Source: Vibrio ulleungensis
Lineage (GTDB): Bacteria > Pseudomonadota > Gammaproteobacteria > Enterobacterales > Vibrionaceae
NCBI RefSeq assembly: GCF_016900875.1
Contig: NZ_JAFEUM010000006.1
Span: 1 to 64,000, forward strand
Direction of reading: 5' to 3'
Length of the DNA: 64,000 bases
Shown here piece after piece: positions 1 through 8,715 of this stretch. Below the pieces are notes generated by a model. The model was not told the DNA's origin, made no database searches, and worked only from the letters and a program-made list of their open reading frames with translations. The position numbers and the translations under genes are program-made. Each line of letters starts with the position of its first letter. The stretch's first letter is position 1.

Positions 1-170
<170 letters not shown>

Positions 171-318
171 ACAACACCCAAAGGGTTTTGATGGACTCAA
201 ATAAGAACTTTGAATGTGTGATGTAACTTTTACTCTCTGTTATAGAGAAGCAGCTTTCCGAATTATTAATTTTTGCCTTTAGCCTTTTTTCGAGAAAGCT
301 GAAGACAAATAAGAGATT

Positions 319-438
319 TTTCTCGATGACCATAGCATTGTGGACCCACCTGATTCCATGCCGAACTCAGAAGTGAAACGCAATAGCGCCGATGGTAGTG
401 TGGGGTTTCCCCATGTGAGAGTAGGACATTATCGGGAT
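319..438 (+). rRNA. rrf: 5S rRNA
   Basis: The body carries the gammaproteobacterial 5S core (GACCCACCTGATTCCATGCC and GAACTCAGAAGTGAAACG). Helix I is formed by TCTCGAT (321-327) pairing with ATCGGGA (431-437), with one G-T pair. This differs from the GCCTGGCG type of terminal helix I know from enteric and vibrio 5S genes, but pairing is kept. Ends are estimated from helix I and a length of about 120 nt. Confidence 0.93.
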
Positions 439-495
439 TTAATATCATTGTACTGAAGCACGTTAAGATAAGACTTCATTGCAATAACAATTTGT

Positions 496-586
496 GGAGA
501 GATGGCTGAGTGGTCGAAAGCACCGGTCTTGAAAACCGGCAACCGTTAATAGCGGTTCTAGGGTTCAAATCCCTATCTCTCCGCCA
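496..586 (+). tRNA. tRNA-Ser (anticodon UGA)
   Basis: Acceptor strand GGAGAGA (496-502) pairs with TCTCTCC (576-582), followed by discriminator G and an encoded CCA (584-586). The anticodon stem-loop CCGGTCTTGAAAACCGG presents TGA, which reads UCA-type serine codons. A long variable arm and GGTTCAAATCC T-arm are visible, as expected for a class II tRNA. It lies 58 nt after the 5S gene with no terminator between, so it is probably transcribed with the rRNA operon. Confidence 0.97.
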
Positions 587-592
587 CTATTC

Positions 593-622
593 AAAACCCC
601 AGCAGAAATGCTGGGGTTTTTG
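593..622 (+). terminator. Intrinsic terminator of the rRNA/tRNA-Ser unit
   Basis: CCCCAGCA (597-604) and TGCTGGGG (609-616) form an 8-bp GC-rich stem, extended by four A-T pairs, with a GAAA-like loop and a T5 tract. It directly follows the tRNA CCA end. Confidence 0.9.
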
Positions 623-677
623 TGTTATTGGGATAGTCATTTCTTGGAAATTAATGATCTATTGGTGAATGTATCTC

Positions 678-839
678 ATACCAATAGAAGTAATTAACGG
701 GTCAGAAAATTGCGACAAAAAAATTACTGAGAACAAGGCAAAGGTTTTCGTAGGTGGTTGTTCTACCTGTAAAATTTTCAACGCCGTTATCAGTGATTTT
801 AACAAGCTAGAATGATCAGGTAATTGTTTTGGTTGGTAT
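678..839. repeat. Imperfect 160-bp inverted repeat, MITE or intergenic-repeat-like
   Basis: The ends are exact inverted copies: ATACCAA (678-684) and TTGGTAT (833-839). Similarity continues inward, with GTAATTA against TAATTG, TTACTGA (724-730) against TCAGTGA (790-796), and TAGGTGG against TCTACCT around the centre near 758. By eye about 60-65% of the paired positions match. There is no ORF. The structure is what a non-autonomous miniature element or an ERIC-like intergenic repeat would look like. No second copy was seen in this window. Confidence 0.6.
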
Positions 840-1175
840 CATCCCACATAGAAGCAGTGCAGTCATAAAAGCACGGTAATGACGGCTAGCATTAATAAGC
901 CCAATAGTTAAATGCGGCCAACAATATGAACTCTAGCATTACTCAAGTGCTGTATACGCCAACAGGCATAGATCCCTAATGCTGTATTGTGCTAAGTGTT
1001 TGTTTATCTGACGAGTTATACCAACAGCTGATGCCGATATCATTTGCCAGTCTAATACGAATAATCATCAGCTACGCCACCTCGCTGATGTAGTTGTCGT
1101 CTTAGTCATAACCATTTAGCTAGAGTGACTCGCTATCTAAGATCTAATTCCTACCTAGTGACCAATCCTTCGACA
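840..1175. other. Intergenic stretch with no recognisable feature
   Basis: This lies between the palindromic repeat and the terminator of the hem operon. I see no ORF with a plausible start and ribosome site, no RNA gene and no clear promoter. It may be decayed sequence. Confidence 0.5.
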
Positions 1176-1178
1176 TAA

Positions 1179-1206
1179 AAAAACACAGCGCAAAGGCTGT
1201 GTTTTT
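1179..1206 (-). terminator. Terminator after hemY (bidirectional)
   Basis: AAAACACAGC (1180-1189) pairs with GCTGTGTTTT (1196-1205) around a short loop. On the minus strand the stem is followed by T residues 23 nt past the hemY stop, so it most likely ends the hemCDXY transcript. Confidence 0.8.
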
Positions 1207-1228
1207 ACGTTTCTATTAATGATAGAGC

Positions 1229-2410
1229 TTAGCTTGCGTCTACCAATGCCAAAGCCTTCTGGGCAACTTCATTGGCTGCGTTAGTGAAGTTCTGCTTATG
1301 CAGTGCATCACTCAAGTAGGCGTAGTCTTTCGTATCGCTTCGCAACTTAAGCGCAGTTTCAAACGCAAGTTGTGCAGCGCTCCAATCTTCTTCATGTAGG
1401 TGCAATTGGCCCAGTGCGCTATATGCGTCAGCTTGTTCTGGATGTTTGATCGTGTACTTCTCTAGATCTTTAATAACCGGATGACGGTCCTTAAGTTGCA
1501 ACTCTGGAATGAGCTGGAACAGCGCAGCTTCAGGGTGTTTTGCAACAGTCTCTTTGATTAATGTGTAAGCGGTGCTGTCTGCGTGTCGCTCTATGAGTTG
1601 ACGTACAAACGCTTCAATCAGTACTGGATCTTTGCGCTGTTTACGAGGCATGCTGTCCCAATACTTGATCAGCCCATTGGTGCCCTCAAGATTTGCGACA
1701 TCTTTGAGCTTGCCACTTTGCGATAGTTGAGTCAGTTGTACCTGTTCAGGTTGTTCAAGTAAGTGTTTTTTATCCAGTGCTGGCAGAAGTTCATACAGTG
1801 GTTGCCACAATTCTAACTTCACATAACACTGCTTAATTAGCTTTAGCAGTACTGGGTTATCAGGGTACGTATTGCGAAGCGTGCTTAATACATCGAAGGC
1901 ATTTTCATACTCAAGGACACTAATATGTTGTTTGGCTTTGGTTAGGCCAACGGCCAGAGTGGAATCCGGTTGCTCTGAGGCCTTTTCCAAGTACTTATCT
2001 CGCTCAGGAGTCTTTCCTTGAGCGTGTGCCGCTTCTGCAGCCACCAAATAACACAGCAAAGGTTTATCGTGATGGTTAGACCAACGGGTCACTTTCTTTT
2101 CTGCGGCCTTCCAATCGCCTTCTACAAGCTTAATGATGCCTTCGTTTGTATAGCGGCGTGCTCGTTTAAGTTTGCGAACACTAAAGTAGTTCCATGTTGC
2201 GCTGGTATAGCGAAATGACTTTTTAATTAAGGTTTCGACTAAGAACAGCAGGGCGAGCAAAATAATCACTAGGATCACAAGAGTAGTCACGCTCATTTCT
2301 AGCGTTTTATCCGCGATTGATATCAGTACATAACCTTGTTGACCCGAAAATTGCGTTCCTACAAATAGGCCGGCTGCTAAGATCGCAAATAGAAATAGAA
2401 TACGTATCAT
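1229..2410 (-). CDS. hemY: HemY, heme-biosynthesis-associated membrane TPR protein
   Basis: The 393-aa protein has two N-terminal membrane segments (about residues 3-22 and 40-62), then a mostly helical cytoplasmic region with TPR-like repeats, clearest near residues 320-385. This is the architecture of gammaproteobacterial HemY, which is not the protoporphyrinogen oxidase of the same name in Gram-positives. Its exact biochemical role is unsettled, but it is always linked to tetrapyrrole genes. The start codon overlaps the hemX stop by 4 nt (ATGA), indicating translational coupling. It is the last gene of hemCDXY. Confidence 0.92.
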   Translation of the reverse strand: MIRILFLFAILAAGLFVGTQFSGQQGYVLISIADKTLEMSVTTLVILVIILLALLFLVETLIKKSFRYTSATWNYFSVRKLKRARRYTNEGIIKLVEGDWKAAEKKVTRWSNHHDKPLLCYLVAAEAAHAQGKTPERDKYLEKASEQPDSTLAVGLTKAKQHISVLEYENAFDVLSTLRNTYPDNPVLLKLIKQCYVKLELWQPLYELLPALDKKHLLEQPEQVQLTQLSQSGKLKDVANLEGTNGLIKYWDSMPRKQRKDPVLIEAFVRQLIERHADSTAYTLIKETVAKHPEAALFQLIPELQLKDRHPVIKDLEKYTIKHPEQADAYSALGQLHLHEEDWSAAQLAFETALKLRSDTKDYAYLSDALHKQNFTNAANEVAQKALALVDAS

Positions 2411-3645
2411 GATGCCTCCTTGCTGCCTAAGGTGGTCACTTCTTTACGTAAGCGTACGCGGATGATCTCTTCTAAGATCGGTTGAGTACTGAGTTTGCTT
2501 GGATACTCGATGGAGATATCTTGATCGAGTAGTGCTTTGACTTGTTTTTGAAAGCTTTGAACTTTGGCATCATCTTGCGCAAAGTACACCGCTGACCACT
2601 CTAAAACAGTGTCGATTGATGTACGGTACAGCTCATCTTGCTCTTGATAAACACCACGGATCGCGGTTTCAAGCTTCGCCTTGGCATTCTCACGTAGGTA
2701 GAAGTGCTGCTGAGGTGACAGCAAAGGTACGGCGCTGCCATCACGGACTCGATAGGTGATGAACTGATCTGAAAACGCCTTTAAAGATGACATTAGATTA
2801 TCTTGCCAGTCGGTAATGTCACTGGAGACTTCTTTAATGGCAACTTCTTCGGCTTCCGGTATAACGGCATTGGCCAGTGGCAAGGCGTCGATGGTTTTTT
2901 GCAAACTAATCAGTTTAAGAACCAGACCATCTTTATCATAGACGGGGGTCGAGCGAAGCTCGGTTAAGTCATCATTAATGTGTTGTCGTAGTTCGGTCAG
3001 GCTAGGATCGTTTAAGGCCGCAATTCGCTGATCTGCGCTTTCCATTAAGTGCGTCGCAGTAACGACATCGTGTTCTAAGTGAAGCTTGCTAGACGCTAAA
3101 TTGACCAGGTAATCAGCTTCTGCCAGTAACCAATCGTTAGGACGGCGACCTTTTACATCGGTGACGGCGGACTGCAACGCTTCAATACTTTGTTGTTGCT
3201 GCGTTTGTGTCACTTCTACTCGGCTGACCATTTCTGATGTCTGTGCGGTAAGATCTTTACTCGCGTCATTCACCGATTGACTCAGCTGCTGATTATTACT
3301 GGTAATCGAGCTTTTGATAGTCGCTAACTCTTGGCTCAGTTGTTGGTTTTGCTGTTGCAAGTACCAGTAGCCGTATGCCGCGGTTATGATCGCGATAATC
3401 AGCGCAACCCACGCAATCTTGTTGCTAGGCTGCTTTTGTTTGTCTGTATCAGGCGTTTTAGGCTTAGGCTGTGACTTAGGTTTATCAGCCTGAACCGATG
3501 AGGCGTTTGACTCGTCTTTATTTGGGGTGCTTTTCGGTGATTCCTTTGCCGGAGCGGTGTCTTTCTCGGTTGTTTTGGCATCTGATGTGGAAGTAGGGGT
3601 CACGTCAGTGTCTTTGGGCTCGGAGGCGTTTGTTTTATCCGTCAT
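2407..3645 (-). CDS. hemX: HemX, membrane protein of the hemCDXY operon
   Basis: The 412-aa product has a disordered N-terminus of about 72 residues rich in Thr, Lys, Asp, Ser and Pro, one membrane segment (about 75-93), a Gln/Ser-rich coiled-coil stretch (about 95-160), and a conserved helical C-terminal HemX domain. It is often labelled uroporphyrinogen-III C-methyltransferase, but no SAM-binding methyltransferase motifs are visible, so that label is doubtful. It sits 19 nt downstream of hemD and overlaps hemY. The low-complexity N-terminus is typical of the family and varies between species. Confidence 0.9.
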   Translation of the reverse strand: MTDKTNASEPKDTDVTPTSTSDAKTTEKDTAPAKESPKSTPNKDESNASSVQADKPKSQPKPKTPDTDKQKQPSNKIAWVALIIAIITAAYGYWYLQQQNQQLSQELATIKSSITSNNQQLSQSVNDASKDLTAQTSEMVSRVEVTQTQQQQSIEALQSAVTDVKGRRPNDWLLAEADYLVNLASSKLHLEHDVVTATHLMESADQRIAALNDPSLTELRQHINDDLTELRSTPVYDKDGLVLKLISLQKTIDALPLANAVIPEAEEVAIKEVSSDITDWQDNLMSSLKAFSDQFITYRVRDGSAVPLLSPQQHFYLRENAKAKLETAIRGVYQEQDELYRTSIDTVLEWSAVYFAQDDAKVQSFQKQVKALLDQDISIEYPSKLSTQPILEEIIRVRLRKEVTTLGSKEAS

Positions 3646-3664
3646 ACAGGAGTCCTATAGTGAT

Positions 3665-4396
3665 TCAGCGAGCAATGTGCTGCAACAAAGTTTGGTTATC
3701 GGCTTTATGAGTTATGATTATTTGGTTAAAGCCATAATGCTGTGCCAATTTACTTATCCTAGCGCTAGTTACAAAAAGTTGCCGTGATTGTAACCAAGCT
3801 AATTGATCTAGATTGGCTTTTTTTATTAACAATTTCAATTGTTCCGCGCTGGTAACAACCAGCTTTTCGACGCCTTGTGCTTGCCAGTGTCTAAAGTGAG
3901 ACTCGCTATCCCATATTACAGGGTACCTTTGGTAGCTCTCTATGTACGAGACATGAGCACCTCGGCTAGTTAATGTTTGAAATAGTAATTCCCGCCCGCT
4001 ATTGCCGCGTAAAATAACTATAGAGCGCCCATCAACACTGCGCAATTTAGGGTGACTTAATAAGTGTTCGCTGTCTTCGACTGTAGGATGCAGCACCTGT
4101 TGCTTGGTAAACTGTTGCAAACAGTACGCGGAAGATTTACCCACTGCCATGTAACAAGCTGAGGTTGGCCAAGAAGAGTGGTGAGTGGTTATCCACTCAT
4201 TAAGGAACATGGATGCTGGCTTGCTGACTGAGATGATGATGTCGGCTTGGGAGAGTTGTTTAAGGCAACCCTCAGACAGTGATGTGGACTGGGAAAACTC
4301 AATCAGCGGAAAGGCGATAGCCTGTATGCCTTGCAATGCCAGCTGTTGCGCTAATTCGTTGGCCGCTTGTTGCGGCCTTATGATTAGCACACTCAT
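3665..4396 (-). CDS. hemD: Uroporphyrinogen-III synthase
   Basis: HemD closes and isomerises hydroxymethylbilane to uroporphyrinogen III, the branch point for heme and siroheme. The 243-aa length matches the family (E. coli 246 aa). Sequence conservation in HemD is low, so the call rests on the N-terminal VLIIRPQQAANELAQQL-type start, the late TSAEQL segment and position directly after hemC. Only 3 nt separate it from the hemC stop, so the two genes are almost certainly cotranscribed. Confidence 0.92.
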   Translation of the reverse strand: MSVLIIRPQQAANELAQQLALQGIQAIAFPLIEFSQSTSLSEGCLKQLSQADIIISVSKPASMFLNEWITTHHSSWPTSACYMAVGKSSAYCLQQFTKQQVLHPTVEDSEHLLSHPKLRSVDGRSIVILRGNSGRELLFQTLTSRGAHVSYIESYQRYPVIWDSESHFRHWQAQGVEKLVVTSAEQLKLLIKKANLDQLAWLQSRQLFVTSARISKLAQHYGFNQIIITHKADNQTLLQHIAR

Positions 4397-4399
4397 TAA

Positions 4400-5341
4400 T
4401 TACGATTCCTGTTCGTAAAGTCGAGTTAATATCTCCCTTGCACCTTCATCGAGTAACTGATTGGCAAGAGAAACACCTAATGATTCACCTTGTGATTTCG
4501 GGCCGGAAATCTCACCGCGAACAATCATGCTGCCATCGGGTTCACCAACCAGGGCGCGCAAGTGTACGGTGTCGCCATCGATAGTGGCATAACTGCCGAT
4601 AGGGACCTGACACCCCCCTTCTAGAGTTAAGTTCATGGCTCTCTCGCACAATACACGCTCAGTCGTTTCCTGATGGGATAATGGAGCGAGCAAGTTCAAT
4701 ATACGCTCGTCATCTAGGCGGCATTCGATACCTACCGCACCTTGCCCCACAGCGGGAAGCGACTGTTCCGGCTCAATAAACGATTGAATTCGCTGTTCTA
4801 GTTTAAGGCGTTTTAGGCCTGCGGCAGCCAGAATGATCGCGTCGTAGTCCCCGGCATCGAGTTTGGATAAACGAGTGCCTACATTCCCTCGAAGCTCTTT
4901 AATAATAAGGTCGGGGCGTCGCTCTTTGAGCTGACATTGACGGCGCAAGCTGCAGGTACCTACTGTTGCTCCGTGAGGGAGCTCATCTAAGCTATCATAA
5001 GTATTAGAGACAAATGCATCGCGCGGGTCTTCACGCTCACAGATGATTGCCAGCCCAAGGCCGTCAGGAAAGTCCACCGGAACGTCTTTCATTGAGTGAA
5101 CGGCGAGATCGGCGCGGCCTTCTAGCATCGCGACTTCAAGCTCTTTCACAAACAACCCTTTGCCGCCCACTTTGGCTAATGGCGTATCCAATATGATGTC
5201 ACCCTTAGTGACCATGGTGACCAATTCAACATTAAGTTGAGGATGATGCTTTTCCAGTTCTGCTTTAACGAATTCAGCTTGCCAAAGAGCAAGTGGGCTT
5301 TTTCTAGTCGCAATACGGACCGTATTAGTCGAGTGAGGCAT
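4400..5341 (-). CDS. hemC: Porphobilinogen deaminase (hydroxymethylbilane synthase)
   Basis: HemC condenses four porphobilinogen molecules into hydroxymethylbilane. The 313-aa protein shows the family landmarks: [12 protein letters not shown] near the N-terminus, VHSMKDVP with the catalytic Asp at residue 86, the TCSLRR and RGNVGTRL phosphate-binding segments, and [11 protein letters not shown] with Cys244, which should carry the dipyrromethane cofactor. It is the first gene of hemCDXY and is transcribed away from cyaA, the same divergent layout as in E. coli. Confidence 0.98.
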   Translation of the reverse strand: MPHSTNTVRIATRKSPLALWQAEFVKAELEKHHPQLNVELVTMVTKGDIILDTPLAKVGGKGLFVKELEVAMLEGRADLAVHSMKDVPVDFPDGLGLAIICEREDPRDAFVSNTYDSLDELPHGATVGTCSLRRQCQLKERRPDLIIKELRGNVGTRLSKLDAGDYDAIILAAAGLKRLKLEQRIQSFIEPEQSLPAVGQGAVGIECRLDDERILNLLAPLSHQETTERVLCERAMNLTLEGGCQVPIGSYATIDGDTVHLRALVGEPDGSMIVRGEISGPKSQGESLGVSLANQLLDEGAREILTRLYEQES

Positions 5342-5458
5342 GATGGTTTATGAGGTCAATTAGGTTGGTTTTATCCTAACATTCAGAGCAAGAAAGTGTA
5401 CTTTTTCAGAGGTTTGTTGCGGCATTTTTTCAGCAAACGGCTCAGCCAAATGATCTAG

Positions 5459-5474
5459 TGTGATGTAGATCGCA
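5459..5474. promoter_or_regulatory. CRP-type site in the hemC-cyaA divergent region
   Basis: TGTGA-N6-TCGCA matches the CRP consensus TGTGA-N6-TCACA at 9 of 10 half-site positions. It lies between the divergent hemC and cyaA genes. Which of the two it controls cannot be told from sequence. Confidence 0.6.
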
Positions 5475-5569
5475 AAAACTACTTGAGTCTATACAGTGCT
5501 TGAGGCAAGATGTTGCCCGACTTTAAGCACGGATGCTTGAGACGAATCCTTTACCTGATGGCCAAAAAG

Positions 5570-5585
5570 TGTTACATTTGTCACG
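5570..5585. promoter_or_regulatory. CRP site for autoregulation of cyaA
   Basis: TGTTA-N6-TCACG is followed by GTTTTTATGG. From memory this closely resembles the E. coli cyaA P2 operator (TGTTA-N6-TCACG then TTTTA), where CRP-cAMP represses cyaA. It is 66 bp upstream of the cyaA start codon. Confidence 0.7.
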
Positions 5586-5650
5586 TTTTTATGGTCAATT
5601 CGGTTGAGATTTATTCAACTTTGGCGTTTTGGCCCAGATAGGAAATACCT

Positions 5651-8179
5651 TTGCAGTCATTCACTAAAAGCATGATCCATCGTTTAGACTTGCTGAACGA
5701 GCAACGCGTTGCTCGCGCACTTGCGTTGATGGACACCAGTGCGCAAAGAGTATTCCACCTTATCCCTGCACTTTTTCACTATCAACACCCGGCATTACCA
5801 GGCTTTGTAGACGGTGACACCCCTTTTGGTATTCCTGACTTTCAGCTTGATGAGACAGCTCAACAACTGCTCGAATCTCTGGTAACAACTGAAAACACAC
5901 TTCAAGCACACACTGAAACTCAAGTCCTAGGTCTTTACACTATGGGCAGCACATCATCTATTGGTCAGTCTACGACCAGTGATATCGATGTATGGGTGTG
6001 CGTGTCGTCGCTAATGTCACCAGAACAAAAATCATTGCTCAGTCATAAGTGCACATTATTGTCTCAATGGGCTTCCGAGCAGGGTGTAGAAGCAAGCTTC
6101 TTTGTTATGGACGAAATGCGGTTCAAAGCGCAACGTTCAGAAGCAATGACTGGTGACAACTGTGGTTCAAGCCAGCACATATTGTTACTCGACGAGTTTT
6201 ATCGCTCGTCTATGCGAATTGCCGGGTACCGATTGTTATGGCAAGTCGTTCCACCCGAAATGGAAGAGTGCTACGACGACTATATTCAGCAGTTATGTGA
6301 CAGTAATGCCATTGATTGCAGCAAATGGATCGATTTTGGTCGATTAAACTCTATTCCAGCTGAAGAGTACTTCGGCGCCAATTTGTGGCAACTGTACAAG
6401 AGCATCGACTCTCCATTTAAGTCGGTTCTTAAAGCTATTTTGTTGGAAGCGTATTCTTGGGAATACCCTAATACTCAGCTTTTAAGCCTTGATTATAAGC
6501 GCCGATTCTTTGCACATGAGCCTGATCTGTACAGCATGGATGCCTATTATCTAATGCTAGAAAAGGTAACGCGTTATTTAGAGCGCACAGGCGATCACAC
6601 CAGACTTGAGCTCGTTAGACGCTGTTTCTATTTAAAAACCAAAGAAAAAATCACTCGTGAGCCAGAATCTGGCTCAGTGGCATGGCGCCGTGAAGCTCTG
6701 AAAGAGCTAACCGCTCAATGGCACTGGCAACATGACACCCTAGAGTGGCTGGATAATCGACGCAGTTGGAAGGTTGAAGACGTTAAAAGCATGCATCATC
6801 AATTGCTAGAAGCCTTGATGCTTAGCTATCGAAACCTGATCCAGTTTGCACGTCGTAATAAGATCACTTCGGCAATTAGCCCGCAAGATATCAGCATACT
6901 TGCCCGTAAGTTATACGCGGCGTTCGAAGCCTTACCGAGTAAGGTGACTTTGTTGAACCCTCAGATCGCGACCGACTTACACGAGTCTGATTTGACCTTC
7001 ATCCAAGTGAATCCGGGCACAGTAAACAAACATGGCTGGTACCTTTACAAGCAACCTTTAATCGCTGAGCGCATCATTGGCCAACCTAAAATTGCGCATG
7101 ATGAAAATCTCTCTAAAGTGGTCGCTTGGTCATTCTTTAATGGCTTAATTACTGAGTCCACTCGTTTGCACTCGGTAGTCAAATCATCCGACATCGATAT
7201 TGATAAGTTTTATCAGATGGTTAGCGATCTAAGAAACACCTTTTCGCTTCGTAAACGAAGAGCGACGATGGAAGCGTTGGCCAGTCCATGTGAAATTAGC
7301 CAGTTAGCACTGTTTATCAATTTTGAAAACGACCCAACCAGTCGTTTAAGCAGTAAAGACGCTAAGCTCGATCCGCGCAAAGTGGATGTCTTTTCGTATG
7401 GCAAACAGAAGCAGTGTCTTATTGGCAGTGTCGATGTGGTGTACCGCAACTCTTGGCATGAAGTTCGGACAATGAGCTTCAAAGGTGAGCACAGCTTGCT
7501 TGACGCACTCAAAATGCTGCTAGGGAAAATGCACCAAGGTGCGATTCCTCCAGAATCATTGGATGTGTTCAGTTACAGTCAGAACCATCGCAACCTTATT
7601 CGCAACTCGGTCTATCAGCTGCTTGCAGAGTGTGTTCGTCTACGTTTGCAACCTGTCGAAGAGAAAGCGCAACGTGGTTACAAAACAATTGGATTGGGCC
7701 AGCAGCGCTATGGACTGTTCTTCGAACGTCGTGGGGTCTCTGTACAAGCTCTTGATGGCGGCGTCGACTTCTACCGCTCAGTGGCGGACCAAAAGCTGAA
7801 TGGCTCACTATTTACCAAAATGGATCGCGATCAGTCGTTCGAGCTGCCACACGCTATCGAAACGTTTGCCAGTGAAGGGTTGATTCAGTTTTTCTTTGAA
7901 GACACTAGCGATGGATTTAACATTTACGTGCTAGGTGAGAATAACGAAGCGGAAGCGTATCATCAGCTTACTGATAAGCGCACAGATAAAAGTGAAGTTA
8001 TAGCATCAATCAATCAACACTACACCGACATCAACAATGACGGCGATGTAAGTATGGCTAACTTCAATCTACCTCAGTATTACCAAATCATTCACCCTGA
8101 ACAGGGCGAATGTTATGTGGTGCCTTACAGTACTGACTTTGATATAGAGTCTAGACCCTCACAAGCCGTGGGTTTGTAA
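5651..8179 (+). CDS. cyaA: Class I adenylate cyclase
   Basis: CyaA converts ATP to cAMP, the signal for CRP. The 842-aa product (E. coli 848) has the N-terminal nucleotidyltransferase-like catalytic half, with the GS(x10)DID motif (Gly99-Ser100, metal-binding Asp111 and Asp113), and a C-terminal regulatory half that in E. coli responds to the glucose phosphotransferase system. The start is TTG, giving MQSFTKSMIHRLD. E. coli cyaA also uses a UUG start, which keeps translation low. Two CRP-like sites upstream support feedback control. It stands alone on the plus strand, with cyaY convergent 2 nt after its stop. Confidence 0.98.
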   Translation: MQSFTKSMIHRLDLLNEQRVARALALMDTSAQRVFHLIPALFHYQHPALPGFVDGDTPFGIPDFQLDETAQQLLESLVTTENTLQAHTETQVLGLYTMGSTSSIGQSTTSDIDVWVCVSSLMSPEQKSLLSHKCTLLSQWASEQGVEASFFVMDEMRFKAQRSEAMTGDNCGSSQHILLLDEFYRSSMRIAGYRLLWQVVPPEMEECYDDYIQQLCDSNAIDCSKWIDFGRLNSIPAEEYFGANLWQLYKSIDSPFKSVLKAILLEAYSWEYPNTQLLSLDYKRRFFAHEPDLYSMDAYYLMLEKVTRYLERTGDHTRLELVRRCFYLKTKEKITREPESGSVAWRREALKELTAQWHWQHDTLEWLDNRRSWKVEDVKSMHHQLLEALMLSYRNLIQFARRNKITSAISPQDISILARKLYAAFEALPSKVTLLNPQIATDLHESDLTFIQVNPGTVNKHGWYLYKQPLIAERIIGQPKIAHDENLSKVVAWSFFNGLITESTRLHSVVKSSDIDIDKFYQMVSDLRNTFSLRKRRATMEALASPCEISQLALFINFENDPTSRLSSKDAKLDPRKVDVFSYGKQKQCLIGSVDVVYRNSWHEVRTMSFKGEHSLLDALKMLLGKMHQGAIPPESLDVFSYSQNHRNLIRNSVYQLLAECVRLRLQPVEEKAQRGYKTIGLGQQRYGLFFERRGVSVQALDGGVDFYRSVADQKLNGSLFTKMDRDQSFELPHAIETFASEGLIQFFFEDTSDGFNIYVLGENNEAEAYHQLTDKRTDKSEVIASINQHYTDINNDGDVSMANFNLPQYYQIIHPEQGECYVVPYSTDFDIESRPSQAVGL

Positions 8180-8181
8180 GG

Positions 8182-8499
8182 CTACTCTGGCCAGTCTATA
8201 GGCTCATTAGCGTGTTTAACACACTCTTGTTTGACCAATTCAATGAGCTCCAACCCTGACTTTGAACAAATCCAAGCGTCTGCCTGTAGTGAAAAATGAT
8301 AGCCTCCCGACTTGGACGCTAACCAAATTTCTCGCATGGGCTCTTGCTTGTTGATCACAATCTGACTGCGGTCTTCAAACTCAAGCGTAAGCACGTTACC
8401 CGTCGCTTCATAATCGATATCGGCACCCGATTCATCGATCATTTCTTCGATTTGGGTCAGCAGTGCATCCGCTAATTGGTGAAATTCACTCTCCTTCAT
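8182..8499 (-). CDS. cyaY: CyaY, bacterial frataxin
   Basis: This 105-aa protein has the frataxin fold signature: an acidic first helix (EEMIDESGADIDYE) followed by the strand segment VLTLEFEDRSQIVINKQ and EIWLASKSGGYHF. Frataxin binds iron and modulates IscS in iron-sulfur cluster assembly. It converges on cyaA with a 2-nt gap, as in E. coli, and is divergent from lptM. Confidence 0.97.
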   Translation of the reverse strand: MKESEFHQLADALLTQIEEMIDESGADIDYEATGNVLTLEFEDRSQIVINKQEPMREIWLASKSGGYHFSLQADAWICSKSGLELIELVKQECVKHANEPIDWPE

Positions 8500-8583
8500 G
8501 CTTTGTCCTATTGCTTTTCTTAATGGTGGTGCGATTATAAAGGCACTATATCACTGAAAAACAATATTGAATATCAGGCCAAC

Positions 8584-8703
8584 ATGAGAAAACTGTACAT
8601 CATTGTCAGCTTAGGGTTGATGATAGGGCTTACTGGCTGCGGCCAGACAGGAGCGCTCTATCTGCCTGACGACACACAACAATCGCAACCACAACCAGAT
8701 TAA
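8584..8703 (+). CDS. lptM: LptM (YifL), small outer-membrane lipoprotein
   Basis: This is a 39-residue ORF that length cut-offs miss. It begins MRKLYIIVSLGL, has a hydrophobic signal and the lipobox LTGC (Cys19), then GQTGALYLPDD, which matches the conserved GxxGPLYxP region of YifL. The E. coli homologue, LptM, helps mature and stabilise the LPS translocon protein LptD. It sits 12 nt before lysA, in the position yifL has before dapF in E. coli. The short Gln/Pro tail is probably disordered. Confidence 0.9.
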   Translation: MRKLYIIVSLGLMIGLTGCGQTGALYLPDDTQQSQPQPD

Positions 8704-8715
8704 AGGACAAATCGT

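Noticed and set aside
678..839. Integron attC or VCR site
   Set aside because: It lacks the conserved GTTRRRY-type core and the RYYYAAC inverse core of attC sites, and no cassette genes are nearby.
4185..4418. Plus-strand ORF across hemD
   Set aside because: It is antisense to hemD and extends only into the short hemC-hemD gap.
7596..7808. Minus-strand ORF inside cyaA
   Set aside because: It lies opposite a well-conserved coding region and has no ribosome site or family similarity, so it is a shadow frame.
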